Part shown: positions 49,425 through 58,411 of the stretch, piece after piece
Layout of the letters: each line of letters starts with the position of its first letter
Numbering within the stretch: position 1 is the stretch's first letter
Origin: Nonomuraea jabiensis
Lineage (GTDB): Bacteria; Actinomycetota; Actinomycetes; Streptosporangiales; Streptosporangiaceae
Assembly: GCF_014204795.1 (NCBI RefSeq)
Contig: NZ_JACHMB010000001.1
Span: 2,542,001 to 2,606,000 of the forward strand
Length of the DNA stretch: 64,000 nt
Reading direction: 5' to 3'
The notes under the pieces: generated by a model
The model's database searches: none
Seen by the model: only the letters and a program-made list of their open reading frames with translations
What the model was told of the DNA's origin: nothing
Program-made: the position numbers and the translations under genes

Positions 49425-49970
49425 CTACTTGCCGTCGTGGTCGTGGTGGCGCTGCGGGCGGGGGGTCACCACGTCGAAGGAGGCCGTGGCGGTCTTGTTG
49501 CCGATCTTGACGGTCACGGTCTGGCTGCCGGGCTTGGCCTTGGACGGCACGGTCAGGGTCTTGGTGGCCTTGCCGTCGGAGAGCGCCACGCGGTAGGTCT
49601 TGCCCTCGGGGCTGGTCACGACGGCCGTGCCCGAGCGCAGGCCCTTGGCGGCGATCGTCACGTCGTACGAGTCGCCGGCGCGCACCCGCTCAGGGGCGAC
49701 GGAGACCTTCAGCGCGAACCTGCCAGCCTCGTCGCGGCCCTTGGCGAGCTGGTCCTGGGTCACGGTGGGCGTGGCGGGGTTCGAGCGCGTCGGCTGCGGG
49801 GCCCTGACGGTGGCTGCCGGCTGCGGGGCCTTGACGGTAGCCGCCGGCTGCGGGGCCCTGACGGTGGCCGTCGGCTGCGGCCTGGCGTCGGCGAAGGCGG
49901 CGCCCGACAGGGGGAGCGTCAGCAGAGCGGCGCTGGCGAGGGTCACGGCGAAAGGCTTGGAGAAGCGCAT
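49425..49970 (-). CDS. Secreted protein with 9-residue repeats and Ig-like domain
   Basis: Exported protein of 181 aa. Residues 1-28 form a signal peptide (LPLSGAAFADA). Three tandem repeats of ATVRAPQPA follow (encoded by 27-bp repeats near 49800-49880), then a linker and a beta-sandwich domain with the alternating pattern of bacterial Ig-like/cadherin-type modules (SGTAVVTSPEGKTYRVAL and SQTVTVKIGNKTATASF). The C-terminus is His/Asp-rich (QRHHDHDGK), which could bind metal. It is divergent from an OmpR-type two-component system and may be its target. No family name can be given. Confidence 0.75.
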   Translation of the reverse strand: MRFSKPFAVTLASAALLTLPLSGAAFADARPQPTATVRAPQPAATVKAPQPAATVRAPQPTRSNPATPTVTQDQLAKGRDEAGRFALKVSVAPERVRAGDSYDVTIAAKGLRSGTAVVTSPEGKTYRVALSDGKATKTLTVPSKAKPGSQTVTVKIGNKTATASFDVVTPRPQRHHDHDGK

Positions 49971-50175
49971 TAGATATGGATCCGATCCGGGACAGACCTG
50001 GCCGAACATCTGAATTCAGCCCCCGAAGGTCTTCCCTCGCCAATCAACCTGCCGAGCCAATCTGAGAAACCCCTGTGCTCACCTTATGTATTGGATAAGT
50101 GCCGGGCCGCAGCTCACAGGCGATTCACAAGCAGGCATCATCAAACCTTCATAGAGGGACGTCATCGTCACGGGT

Positions 50176-50916
50176 ATGCACACGACCAGCCCGAGCCCCC
50201 GGTCCGAGCCCGTGCGCCGATCGGACGGCGGCTCGATCAACATCCTCGTGGTGGATGACGAGCCGCCGCTGACCGAGCTCCTTTCCATGGTCATGCGCCA
50301 TGAGTCCTGGGACGTCCGCAGCGCGCACAACGGCAGCGAGGCCATCCGCGCGGCGCGCGGGTTCCGCCCGGACGCGATCGTCCTGGACGTCATGCTGCCC
50401 GACATGGACGGGGTCCAGCTCCTTGCCCGGCTGCGCGCGGTGCTGCCGGGCGTGCCGATCCTGTTCCTGACCGCGCTGGACTCGCTCCAGGACCGGCTCG
50501 CCGGCCTGCGCGCCGGCGCCGACGACTACGTCACGAAGCCGTTCAGCCTGGAGGAGGTCGTCATCCGGCTGCGGGGCCTGCTGCGCCGCTCGGGCGCCGC
50601 CCGGGCGCGGGCCGAGGCCGGGCTCGTGGTCGGCGATCTCACGCTGGACCAGGACAGCCACCAGGTACGGCGGGCCGGCGAGGAGATCAGGCTCACGCCG
50701 ACGGAGTTCGAGCTGCTGCGCTTCCTCATGCACAACCCGGGCCGGGTGCTCAGCAAGTCGCAGATCCTCGACCGGGTGTGGGCCTACGACTTCGGCGGCC
50801 AGAGCAACGTCGTCGAGCTGTACATCTCCTACCTCCGGCGCAAGATCGACGCGCAGCGGGAGCCGATGATCCACACCGTGCGCGGGGTGGGCTACACGCT
50901 CCGACCCGCCGGATGA
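50176..50916 (+). CDS. OmpR/PhoB-family response regulator
   Basis: Response regulator of 246 aa. The receiver (about 20-135) has DDEPPL, the phospho-acceptor Asp in VLDVMLPD and the Lys in VTKPF. The winged-helix output domain (about 150-243) shows the typical LTPTEFELLRFLMHNPGRVL and GQSNVVELYISYLRRKI and ends RGVGYTLR. Its stop overlaps the kinase start (ATGA). Likely targets are the divergent secreted Ig-like protein and the two Asn/Gly-rich proteins downstream. Confidence 0.95.
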   Translation: MHTTSPSPRSEPVRRSDGGSINILVVDDEPPLTELLSMVMRHESWDVRSAHNGSEAIRAARGFRPDAIVLDVMLPDMDGVQLLARLRAVLPGVPILFLTALDSLQDRLAGLRAGADDYVTKPFSLEEVVIRLRGLLRRSGAARARAEAGLVVGDLTLDQDSHQVRRAGEEIRLTPTEFELLRFLMHNPGRVLSKSQILDRVWAYDFGGQSNVVELYISYLRRKIDAQREPMIHTVRGVGYTLRPAG

Positions 50917-52340
50917 CGATGTCGCTGGAGACCAGGCTGGTGGTCTCCTCGATCGCGCTGCTGGCCACCGTCTGCGCCGTCATCGCCACCGCGACGACGC
51001 TGCTGTTCCACGACTTCCTCACCGACCGGCTCGACAGCCAGGTCACCTCGGCCGCCCGCCGCTCCACCAGCGCGGCGGCCCAGCGGGACGACCAGCCGCC
51101 GCAGGCCCGGGAGGTGTCGTTCCTGCTGTCTCCCGGTCAGGCGGAGGGCACGTTCGGCGCGCGGATCCGCCAGGGCGTGGTGCGGCGGGCCGCCGTCCTG
51201 ACCGGCATCGCCACCGTGCGGGAGCTGCCCGCGCCGCCGTCGCTCGCCGCCGTCAGCCGCGCGCCCGTGACGGTCAACCTGGGTCCGCTGGGCGACTACC
51301 GGATGGCCGCCGCCCGCACGCCCGACGGCGACGTGCTGGTCACCGGGCTGCCCATGACCGCCGTGGACTCCATGCTGACCAGGCTCGTCGTGGTGGAGGC
51401 GGCCGTCACGCTGGCGGGCGTCGTGCTGACGGCCGTCGTCGGCACCCTGCTCGTACGCCGTGCCGTACGCCCGCTCGGACGGCTCGCCGCCACCGCTTCC
51501 AGGGTGTCGGAGCTGCCGCTGGCCACCGGGGACGTCGTGCGCCTGGCCCGCGTGCCCGAGGTGGACACCGACCCGTGTACCGAGGTCGGGCAGGTGGGCG
51601 GCGCGCTCAACCGCATGCTCGGGCACGTCGAGACCGCCCTCGCGGTGCGGCACGAGAGCGAGACGAGGTTGCGGCGGTTCATCGCCGACGCCAGCCACGA
51701 GCTGCGCACGCCGCTGGCCTCCATCGTCGGCTACGCGGAGCTGACCAGGCGGAGCGGCGAGTGGCACGGGCCGCAGACGGAGCACGCGCTCGGCCGCATC
51801 CGCTCGGAAGCGGGCCGGATGACCACGCTGGTGGCGGACCTGCTGCTGCTGGCCAGGCTGGACGCGGGCCGCCCGCTGGAGCGGGTGGAGCTGGACCTGT
51901 CGCCGATCGTGGTCAACGCGGTCAGCGACGCCCACGCGGCCGCGCCCCGCCACCGCTGGGTGATCAGCCTGCCCGACCGGCCCGCCCTGGTCCTGGGGGA
52001 CGCCGACCGCCTGCACCAGGTGGTGACCAACCTGCTCGCGAACGCCCGTACGCACACCCCGCCCGGCACCACGGTCACCGCGACGGTCCGGCTCGGGGAG
52101 CGGGTGTGCGTCGAGGTCGCGGACGACGGGCCGGGCATTCCCGGGCACGTGCTCCCCCACGTCTTCGGCAGGTTCGCGCGGGGCGACGGGTCGCGCTCCC
52201 GGCTGGCCGGCGGCAGCGGGCTGGGCCTGGCCATCGTGTCGGCGGTCACGGCGGCCCACGACGGGTGGGTCGAGGTACGCAGCGAGCCGGGGAACACGGT
52301 GTTCACGCTCAGCCTGCCCCCGGGCCGGACCCGGAAGTAG
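50913..52340 (+). CDS. Sensor histidine kinase (EnvZ/PrrB type)
   Basis: Membrane kinase of 475 aa. Two membrane helices (about 10-32 and 148-172) flank an extracytoplasmic sensor domain of about 115 residues. A HAMP linker follows, then the HisKA box ADASHELRTPLASIVGY and the HATPase domain (TNLLANARTHTP, ADDGPGIP and SGLGLAIVSA). The ATG overlaps the response-regulator stop by four bases. The extracytoplasmic domain has no recognisable ligand motif. Confidence 0.95.
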   Translation: MTMSLETRLVVSSIALLATVCAVIATATTLLFHDFLTDRLDSQVTSAARRSTSAAAQRDDQPPQAREVSFLLSPGQAEGTFGARIRQGVVRRAAVLTGIATVRELPAPPSLAAVSRAPVTVNLGPLGDYRMAAARTPDGDVLVTGLPMTAVDSMLTRLVVVEAAVTLAGVVLTAVVGTLLVRRAVRPLGRLAATASRVSELPLATGDVVRLARVPEVDTDPCTEVGQVGGALNRMLGHVETALAVRHESETRLRRFIADASHELRTPLASIVGYAELTRRSGEWHGPQTEHALGRIRSEAGRMTTLVADLLLLARLDAGRPLERVELDLSPIVVNAVSDAHAAAPRHRWVISLPDRPALVLGDADRLHQVVTNLLANARTHTPPGTTVTATVRLGERVCVEVADDGPGIPGHVLPHVFGRFARGDGSRSRLAGGSGLGLAIVSAVTAAHDGWVEVRSEPGNTVFTLSLPPGRTRK

Positions 52341-52408
52341 TTTTTGCGCCGAGTTTGTCGAGGGCTTTCCGTGAAAAGGCGTCCCCCGGTGCTACCTTTC
52401 AGTGGATC

Positions 52409-52825
52409 ATGTCGCGAGAAATGGCGGGAAACGCATTGAGGGCATTGGTGCGGATTGTTGCGGGCGTCACGGTCGGGTGCGCTGTGCTACTGGCCCCGAC
52501 CGGCGCGTCGGCCGCACCGCCGCCCAGCGGGAGCTCCCTGCTCACCGAGCTGGTCGGCGCGGATCTCGGTACGGTGCTGAGGGCGCTTCCCGGCGTTTTC
52601 TGCGGAAATCGGCTGGTCGCCTACAACTCGCCGTCGCCCAATTCCCCGACCAAGTGCGTGAACGGCGCGGAGAACAGCGGGAACTCCACCAACAGCGGAA
52701 ACTACCGCAATGAGGGAAATCCCATCAACAGCGGCAACTTCGAGAATGCGAACGGCGCCGTGAACACCAACAACACCAGCAACGGCGGGAACAACGCCAA
52801 TGGCTCCCAGTCCATTTCCCGGTGA
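52409..52825 (+). CDS. Asn/Gly-rich secreted protein A
   Basis: Small exported protein of 138 aa. A signal peptide (about 1-37, ending PTGASA) precedes a hydrophobic/neutral middle with two cysteines (VFCGNR and KCVNG), then a striking Asn/Gly/Ser-rich tail built from SGN, NSGNYRNEGN and NSGNFENANGAVN units. The tail matches that of the next gene almost residue for residue. It lies 68 bases after the sensor-kinase gene on the same strand. No ribosome binding site is obvious, but a -10-like TACCTT lies 10 bases upstream of the ATG. No known family is recognised. Confidence 0.72.
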   Translation: MSREMAGNALRALVRIVAGVTVGCAVLLAPTGASAAPPPSGSSLLTELVGADLGTVLRALPGVFCGNRLVAYNSPSPNSPTKCVNGAENSGNSTNSGNYRNEGNPINSGNFENANGAVNTNNTSNGGNNANGSQSISR

Positions 52826-52831
52826 CCGGCG

Positions 52832-53116
52832 ATGAGCATCTTCAGGCGGCGGACCGGGGTGGTCGCGGCGCAGCTCACGCTGATGTTGTCGCTGCCGCCC
52901 GCCTTCCCCGCTCTCGCGCACGGGATCCCCAAGGACAGCGGCAACTCCTGGAAAAGCGGCAACTACCGGAGCAAGGGCGGCCGGCAGGTGAACAACGGCA
53001 ACTTCCAGAACGCGAACGGCGCCGTGAACAGCAACAACACCGTCAGCGGCGGCAACAATGCCAACGGGCCCCAATGCATCGTCGAACGCAGAGCCCTCCT
53101 CAAGGGCGGCTGCTGA
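52832..53116 (+). CDS. Asn/Gly-rich secreted protein B (paralogue of A)
   Basis: Exported protein of 94 aa, six bases after gene A. The signal peptide (about 1-29, ending PALA) leaves a mature part that is nearly all repeat: DSGNSWKSGNYRSKG, NNGNFQNANGAVNSNNT and GGNNANG, closely matching the tail of protein A. Two cysteines are near the end (QCIV and the C-terminal GGC). The last residue being Cys could allow a disulfide with protein A. Its 3' end overlaps the convergent monooxygenase gene by 17 bases. Confidence 0.72.
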   Translation: MSIFRRRTGVVAAQLTLMLSLPPAFPALAHGIPKDSGNSWKSGNYRSKGGRQVNNGNFQNANGAVNSNNTVSGGNNANGPQCIVERRALLKGGC

Positions 53117-54617
53117 CGGGCCGGTGAGACAGCGCCCGCCGCAGCGCACCGTCCGGGTGCTCACCGCGCCAGGCCACGTGCTGGTCGGGGCGGACCAGCG
53201 TCAGGGGCACATCGGGCAGATCCACCACCCGCAGCGGCACCCCCAGCTCCCGCACCTGCCCGGCCAGCGCCGCAGCCCCGGGCAGGCGCCGGTCCCCGAC
53301 CACGCTGAAGCCCCGGCCCAGCCGGTCGTACAGGGACACGCCGGGCGCCAGCCACCGGTGCGGCAGCCGCTCCCCGGTGCCCTCGGCGACGATGGGCGAG
53401 CCCTCGTAGGTGTAGCCGAGCACCAGGTCCAGGCTGTGGAACTCGCTGTCCTTCGTCCTGCGCACCGCCTCCGCCACGGCGGGCCGCACCTTCTCGAACT
53501 CGGCCTCGTCCCCCATCAGCGCCGGGTCGGCCAGCTCGGGGGCGAGGGTGGCCATGTTCGCGGCGGCGGCCTCGATGGTGTCGGCGGCCACCGGGCGGCG
53601 CTCGGTCTCGTAGGTGGCCAGTAACGCGGCGGGCGCCCATCCGTGCAGCACGGCGGCCAGCTTCCAGCCGAGGTTGACCGCGTCCCCGATCCCGGTGTTG
53701 AACCCGTGCCCGCCGTACGGCGGATTCTGGTGCGCCGCGTCGCCCGCCAGGAACACGCGCCCGCTCGCGTATCGGTCGGCCAGCAGCATCCGCGCGTTCC
53801 ACGGGTCGGTGGCCAGGATCTCCGCCTCGATGTCGGCCCCCGCCAGGTTGCGGACCAGCCGCATCGGATCCGCGCCCGCGGCCGGGACGCCCTGGGCGAT
53901 GCACCACCAGGTGTCAGCCAGGTCGAGGCGGCCGACGATGCCGGGCTGGGCCGGGTTCAGCACCCAGTAGTGCACGGCGGGGCCGTGTGGCATCCGCTCG
54001 GCCAGGCCGGGGGCGCGGAAGACGATGTTGAAGTTGGGCCTGGCGTCCTGGCGGCCCTCATAGCGGGCGCCGATGGCCGCCCTGGTCACGCTGCGCGGGC
54101 CGTCGCAGCCGACCACGTACCGGGCGCGTACCTCACGCTCCTCGCCCGTGGCGGACGCGATGCGCACCGACACCCCGTCGGCGTCCTCCCGCAGCCCGGT
54201 CACCTGCCATCCGGTCAGCAGCGCGTCCCCGACGGCCTCCCGCAGCACCTCCTCGACCAGCGGCTGCGGCACCTGCTGGCCCGGCTCGGCCGCCAGCTCG
54301 GAGCCCACCAGGTCCAGCCCGAAGCACCCGCCGATCCTGGTGATCTCCCGGCCGAGCAGGCTACTGACGAACACGGCCTGGTCCGACCACCCGACCGCCA
54401 GCGGGGCGCGCTCCCGCACCCGCTCCGCCAGGCCCCATCTCCGCAGCAGCTCCATCGAACGCGCCGACGTCGTCTTCGCGCGGGGCCGCAGCCACGACAC
54501 CTCCTCTCGCGGCTCGACCACCAGGCACCGCACGCCCTGGTAGGCCAGCTCCACGGCGACCGCCAGCCCCACGGGCCCGCCTCCGGCGACCAACACGGGC
54601 ACATCCACAGGGGGCAT
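53100..54617 (-). CDS. FAD-dependent aromatic monooxygenase
   Basis: Class A flavoprotein hydroxylase of 505 aa. FAD-binding motifs are GGGPVGLAVAVEL (dinucleotide fold, about 12-24), the DG motif VVGCDGPRS (about 163-171), and the GD motif FLAGDAAHQNPPYGGHGFNTGI (about 283). The thioredoxin-like C-terminal domain is present but shortened. Family members act on phenols, polyketides and antibiotics such as rifampicin. I start it at the ATG at 54617, which has GGGAGGGAAG upstream. It is divergent from a P450; both could modify the same aromatic compound. Confidence 0.92.
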   Translation of the reverse strand: MPPVDVPVLVAGGGPVGLAVAVELAYQGVRCLVVEPREEVSWLRPRAKTTSARSMELLRRWGLAERVRERAPLAVGWSDQAVFVSSLLGREITRIGGCFGLDLVGSELAAEPGQQVPQPLVEEVLREAVGDALLTGWQVTGLREDADGVSVRIASATGEEREVRARYVVGCDGPRSVTRAAIGARYEGRQDARPNFNIVFRAPGLAERMPHGPAVHYWVLNPAQPGIVGRLDLADTWWCIAQGVPAAGADPMRLVRNLAGADIEAEILATDPWNARMLLADRYASGRVFLAGDAAHQNPPYGGHGFNTGIGDAVNLGWKLAAVLHGWAPAALLATYETERRPVAADTIEAAAANMATLAPELADPALMGDEAEFEKVRPAVAEAVRRTKDSEFHSLDLVLGYTYEGSPIVAEGTGERLPHRWLAPGVSLYDRLGRGFSVVGDRRLPGAAALAGQVRELGVPLRVVDLPDVPLTLVRPDQHVAWRGEHPDGALRRALSHRPVSSRP

Positions 54618-54802
54618 GGTGTCCCTTCCCTCCCACCCCCGCAACCCCTGCCGCTCACCGGGCGCAGGCGCAGGACACCGCACACCGGACGCGAGGCGCC
54701 GATCGCCGCGGCCCCCAGCGTGGCCCGGGTGGTGGGCACTGGAGACCGGACCAGAGGGTTGTTACGGTTTACGCCTCAACCGACGATCATCAAGGGGTTT
54801 GC

Positions 54803-55996
54803 ATGACCGAGTCCTCGACGATGCCGCTGCACATGCGGCGGGTGGGGTTCGACCCGGCTCCCGAGCTGGCGGCGCTCAGGGACGAGGAGGGGATCAGGCG
54901 GATCACGACCCCGTTCGGCCTGGACGCCTGGCTCGTCACCAGGTACGCGGAGGTCCGCGAGGTCCTCGGCGACGCCGAACGGTTCAGGATCGCCCAGCAG
55001 ACGGTGGCGCGCCTGCCCGGAGCCCCCGAGATGACCCCCGAGCAGTTAGCCAAGATCCAGGCGGGCAACCTCCTCGGTGTGGACCCGCCCGAGCACACGC
55101 GGCTGCGCAGGATGCTGACCCCCGAGTTCACGAACCGGCGGATGCAGCGGCTGGAGCCGCGGATCAGGCGCATCGTGGACGAGCACCTGGACGCCATGGA
55201 GGCCGCCGGTTCGCCGGCCGACCTGGTGCCGTCGTTCTCGCTGCCGATCCCGTCGCTGGTCATCTGCGAGCTGCTCGGCGTCCCGTACGAGGACCGGGAC
55301 GGCTTCCAGCGCCGCACCAGCAGGATGCTCGACCTGTCGGTGCCCGGCGACGAGCGGCTGGGGCTGCAGTTCGAGGCGCGCGCGTACATGGAGGCCCTGG
55401 TCCACCGCATCCAGCAGGACCCGGGCGAGGAGCTGCTCGGCATGCTGGTACGCGAGCACGGCGACGACCTGAGCACGGACGAGCTCGTCGGCATCGGCAG
55501 CCTGCTGCTGTTCGCGGGCCACGAGACCACCTCCAACATGCTGGCCCTGGGCACCCTGGCCCTGCTGCGCCACCCCGAGCAGCTCGAACTCCTCAGGAAG
55601 GAGCCGGAGCGCATCGACGCCACGGTGGAGGAGCTGCTGCGCTGGCTGAGCATCGTCAACTCGGGCACGACCAAGGTCGCGACGACGGAGGTCGAGCTGA
55701 GCGGCCGTACCATCCAGCCCGGCGAGCTGGTCCTGTGCGCCCTGCCCGCCGCGAATCGCGACCCCGCCCTCATGCCCGACGCGAGCACGTTCGACATCTC
55801 CCGCGGCGCTCCCGGCCACGTCGCCTTCGGCCACGGCATCCACCACTGCCTGGGCGCCCCGCTGGCGCGCATGGAGCTGCGGATCGCCTTCCCGGCGCTG
55901 CTCCAGCGCTTCCCGGGCCTGCGCGAGGCGGGCGCCGCGGACTTCCGCTCCTCCCACATCGTGTACGGCATGAGCTCCCTGGAGGTGGCCTGGTAG
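54803..55996 (+). CDS. Cytochrome P450
   Basis: Soluble bacterial P450 of 397 aa. I-helix AGHETTS is near 240, K-helix EELLRWL (ExxR) near 275, and the haem loop FGHGIHHCLGAPLARME has its Cys near 350. AAGGGG precedes the ATG. It differs clearly from the P450 at 3908, sharing only the family motifs. It is divergent from the flavin monooxygenase across 185 bases, so shared regulation is plausible. No ferredoxin gene is next to it. Confidence 0.93.
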   Translation: MTESSTMPLHMRRVGFDPAPELAALRDEEGIRRITTPFGLDAWLVTRYAEVREVLGDAERFRIAQQTVARLPGAPEMTPEQLAKIQAGNLLGVDPPEHTRLRRMLTPEFTNRRMQRLEPRIRRIVDEHLDAMEAAGSPADLVPSFSLPIPSLVICELLGVPYEDRDGFQRRTSRMLDLSVPGDERLGLQFEARAYMEALVHRIQQDPGEELLGMLVREHGDDLSTDELVGIGSLLLFAGHETTSNMLALGTLALLRHPEQLELLRKEPERIDATVEELLRWLSIVNSGTTKVATTEVELSGRTIQPGELVLCALPAANRDPALMPDASTFDISRGAPGHVAFGHGIHHCLGAPLARMELRIAFPALLQRFPGLREAGAADFRSSHIVYGMSSLEVAW

Positions 55997-55997
55997 C

Positions 55998-56017
55998 ACC
56001 TGCGGAAAACCGCAGGT
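55998..56017 (+). terminator. Terminator after the second P450
   Basis: Perfect 8-bp stem acctgcgg/ccgcaggt with an AAAA loop, directly after the stop codon. Confidence 0.7.
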
Positions 56018-56075
56018 CGATCCGGGCACGCGCATCATTCCGCCGCCATGGGCCGCGTACCTAGCGTTCCTGGCC

Positions 56076-58397
56076 ATGACGGGAAAGTTGTTCGACGTGC
56101 CCCGCCGGGCGCTGGCGGGGCTGTGCGCCCTGCTCGCGCTGGCCGGCGTGATCATGCTGACCGCCATGGCGGACAGCACCATGCAGCCCCTGCCCGCCTC
56201 GGCGCCGGACGGGGAGTTCAGCACGGAGCGGGCGCTGCGCCACCTGGAGAGGTTCGCCACCGAGCCGCGCCCGATCGGCAGCCGGGCCGGTGAGCGGGCC
56301 AGGGACTACCTCGCCGGGCAGCTGCGCGCGGTGGGGCTCGACGTGCGCGTGCAGCGGGCCATCGGCGCGAACACGTCGGCCGGGCTGGCGTCGTTCGGGC
56401 AGGTGCACAACATCGTGGCCACGGCGAAGGGCAGCGACCCGACCGGGACGGTGGTGGTCGCCGCGCACTACGATTCCGCGGCCATGGGCCCGGGCGCCTC
56501 CGACGACGCCGCCGCGGTCGCGGCCATGCTGGAGACGGTACGCGCGCTCAAGGGAACCGCGCTCCGCAACGACCTCGTGCTGCTGATGTCGGACGGCGAG
56601 GAGGACGGCGTGCTGGGCGCCGAGGCGTTCGTCAGGGAGCACCCGCTGGGCCGCACGGGCGGGGTGCTGCTCAACTGGGAGGCCCGGGGCGTGAGCGGCC
56701 CGTCGCTGATGTTCCAGACGTCCAGGAACAACGCCGGGCTGGTCGAGACGTTCGCCGGCGCCGTGCCGCACCCGCGCGGCGACTCCACGCTGGGCGAGCT
56801 GTACCGGCTGCTCCCGAACAACACCGACTTCACCCCGATGGCCGAGAACGGCTTCACCGGCCTGAACTTCGCCTACATCGAGGGCTCCTCCCGCTACCAC
56901 ACCGCCGACGACTCCCTCGGCCACCTCGACCGGGGCAGCCTGCAGCACCACGGCTCGAACATGCTGGCGCTGACCCGCACACTCGGCGGCGCCGACCTCG
57001 GAGCGCTGGCCTCGGACCACGACCTCACCTATTTCCGGATCTTCGGGACCATGGTCACGTACCCGAACGCGCTCGTCTGGCCCCTGGCCGGGCTCGCGGC
57101 GGCGGCGGTCGCGGGGCTGGCGGTGCTGGCCCGCAGGAGGCGGCTGCTCAGCCTGCCCCGGCTCGCCGTCGCCGCCGTGTCGGGGGTCGTGCCGCTGCTG
57201 CTCGCCGCGGCCCTGGCGCAGGGGCTGTGGGAGGTGCTGGTGGCCTGGCGGCCCGCGTACGACGGGATGGGCGGGCTGCTGCACCGGCCGCAGGCGTTCC
57301 AGGCGGCCGTCGTGGTCCTGGCCGCGCTGGCGCTGCTCTGCTGGTACCTGCCGCTGCGCCGCCGCCTCGGCCCCGCGGCGCTGGCCGTCGGCGCGCTGGC
57401 CTGGCCGGCCGCGCTCGGCCTGCTGTGCGCCCAGGTCGCGCCGGGCATGTCGTACGTGCTGACGCTGCCCGCGCTGTTCTGCGCGCTCGGAGGGACGGCC
57501 GCGATCCTGCTGCGCGGCACGACCGGCCGGGTGGCGGCCTTCCAGGTGACGGCGGTGACGCTGGGCGCGGTCGTGGCGGCGGCGCTGCTGCCCGCCCTGG
57601 CCAGGACCGCGTTCGACGGGATGGGCCTCGCGCTCGGCGGGGTGCCCGCGCTGGTGCTGGCGGTCTTCGGGCTGACGGTGCTGCCGATCGTCGAGCTGTG
57701 CCTGCCGGAGCGCCGGCAGTCCCTGGTCCCGCTCGCCGCCGCCGGGCTCGCGGTGCTGCTGGTGCCGGTCGGCCTGGCCCGGGACGGCTTCGACCCGGCC
57801 AACCCCTTGCGTACGCACCTCGCGTACGTCATGGACTCCGACACCAGGACCGCGAGCTGGGTCAGCGCCGACGCTGAGCCGCCCGCCTGGACCAGGAGGT
57901 ACGTCTCCGGCCACGACACCACGCCGCTGCCTCCCGGCTACGCCCGCGGCACCTCGCTCTGGACGGGACGGGCACCGTCGGCCCCCGGCGCGGCCGAGCC
58001 CCGCGTGACCGTGCTCGGCCGCGACGGCGACACGGTCCGGCTCCGCGTGACCACGGGCAGGGCGGCGCGCTCGGTCACGCTGCGGGTCGAGCGCCCGATC
58101 GCCGCGGCGACGGCCGCCGCCGCCGGCCTGACCCCGGTGAGCGTGGACGTCACCGGCGTGCGGGCCAACACGTGGCCGGGCGAGATCCGCTTCCGCGGCC
58201 TGCCCGCCACCGGGGCGGAGATCTCGCTGCGGGTCCCGGGGGCGGACCGGTTCCGGCTGACCGCCGTCGCGGAGACCGACGGGCTGCAGCGGGTTCCCGG
58301 CTTCGTCCCCAGGCCGAAGGGCGTGGTGGCGGCGACCCGGGAGGACGGCGACCTGGTGGCGGTCACCCGTACGTATGAGATCAGCACGAGGGGGTGA
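56076..58397 (+). CDS. M28-family zinc peptidase with multi-span membrane domain
   Basis: Membrane aminopeptidase-type protein of 773 aa. An N-terminal anchor (about 12-32) leads to an M28 domain (about 45-310) with zinc ligands His131/Asp133 region (AAHYDS), Asp143/144 (ASDDAAA), Glu175/176 (DGEEDG), and His in SRYHTADDS. Eight or nine membrane helices follow (about 330-560), then a soluble beta-rich C-terminal domain (about 580-773). The layout matches the PFF1/vacuolar-membrane-protease-like branch known from fungi and some bacteria. Function is probably peptide processing at the cell surface. Confidence 0.9.
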   Translation: MTGKLFDVPRRALAGLCALLALAGVIMLTAMADSTMQPLPASAPDGEFSTERALRHLERFATEPRPIGSRAGERARDYLAGQLRAVGLDVRVQRAIGANTSAGLASFGQVHNIVATAKGSDPTGTVVVAAHYDSAAMGPGASDDAAAVAAMLETVRALKGTALRNDLVLLMSDGEEDGVLGAEAFVREHPLGRTGGVLLNWEARGVSGPSLMFQTSRNNAGLVETFAGAVPHPRGDSTLGELYRLLPNNTDFTPMAENGFTGLNFAYIEGSSRYHTADDSLGHLDRGSLQHHGSNMLALTRTLGGADLGALASDHDLTYFRIFGTMVTYPNALVWPLAGLAAAAVAGLAVLARRRRLLSLPRLAVAAVSGVVPLLLAAALAQGLWEVLVAWRPAYDGMGGLLHRPQAFQAAVVVLAALALLCWYLPLRRRLGPAALAVGALAWPAALGLLCAQVAPGMSYVLTLPALFCALGGTAAILLRGTTGRVAAFQVTAVTLGAVVAAALLPALARTAFDGMGLALGGVPALVLAVFGLTVLPIVELCLPERRQSLVPLAAAGLAVLLVPVGLARDGFDPANPLRTHLAYVMDSDTRTASWVSADAEPPAWTRRYVSGHDTTPLPPGYARGTSLWTGRAPSAPGAAEPRVTVLGRDGDTVRLRVTTGRAARSVTLRVERPIAAATAAAAGLTPVSVDVTGVRANTWPGEIRFRGLPATGAEISLRVPGADRFRLTAVAETDGLQRVPGFVPRPKGVVAATREDGDLVAVTRTYEISTRG

Positions 58398-58411
58398 GCC
58401 CCGCACCGGCC

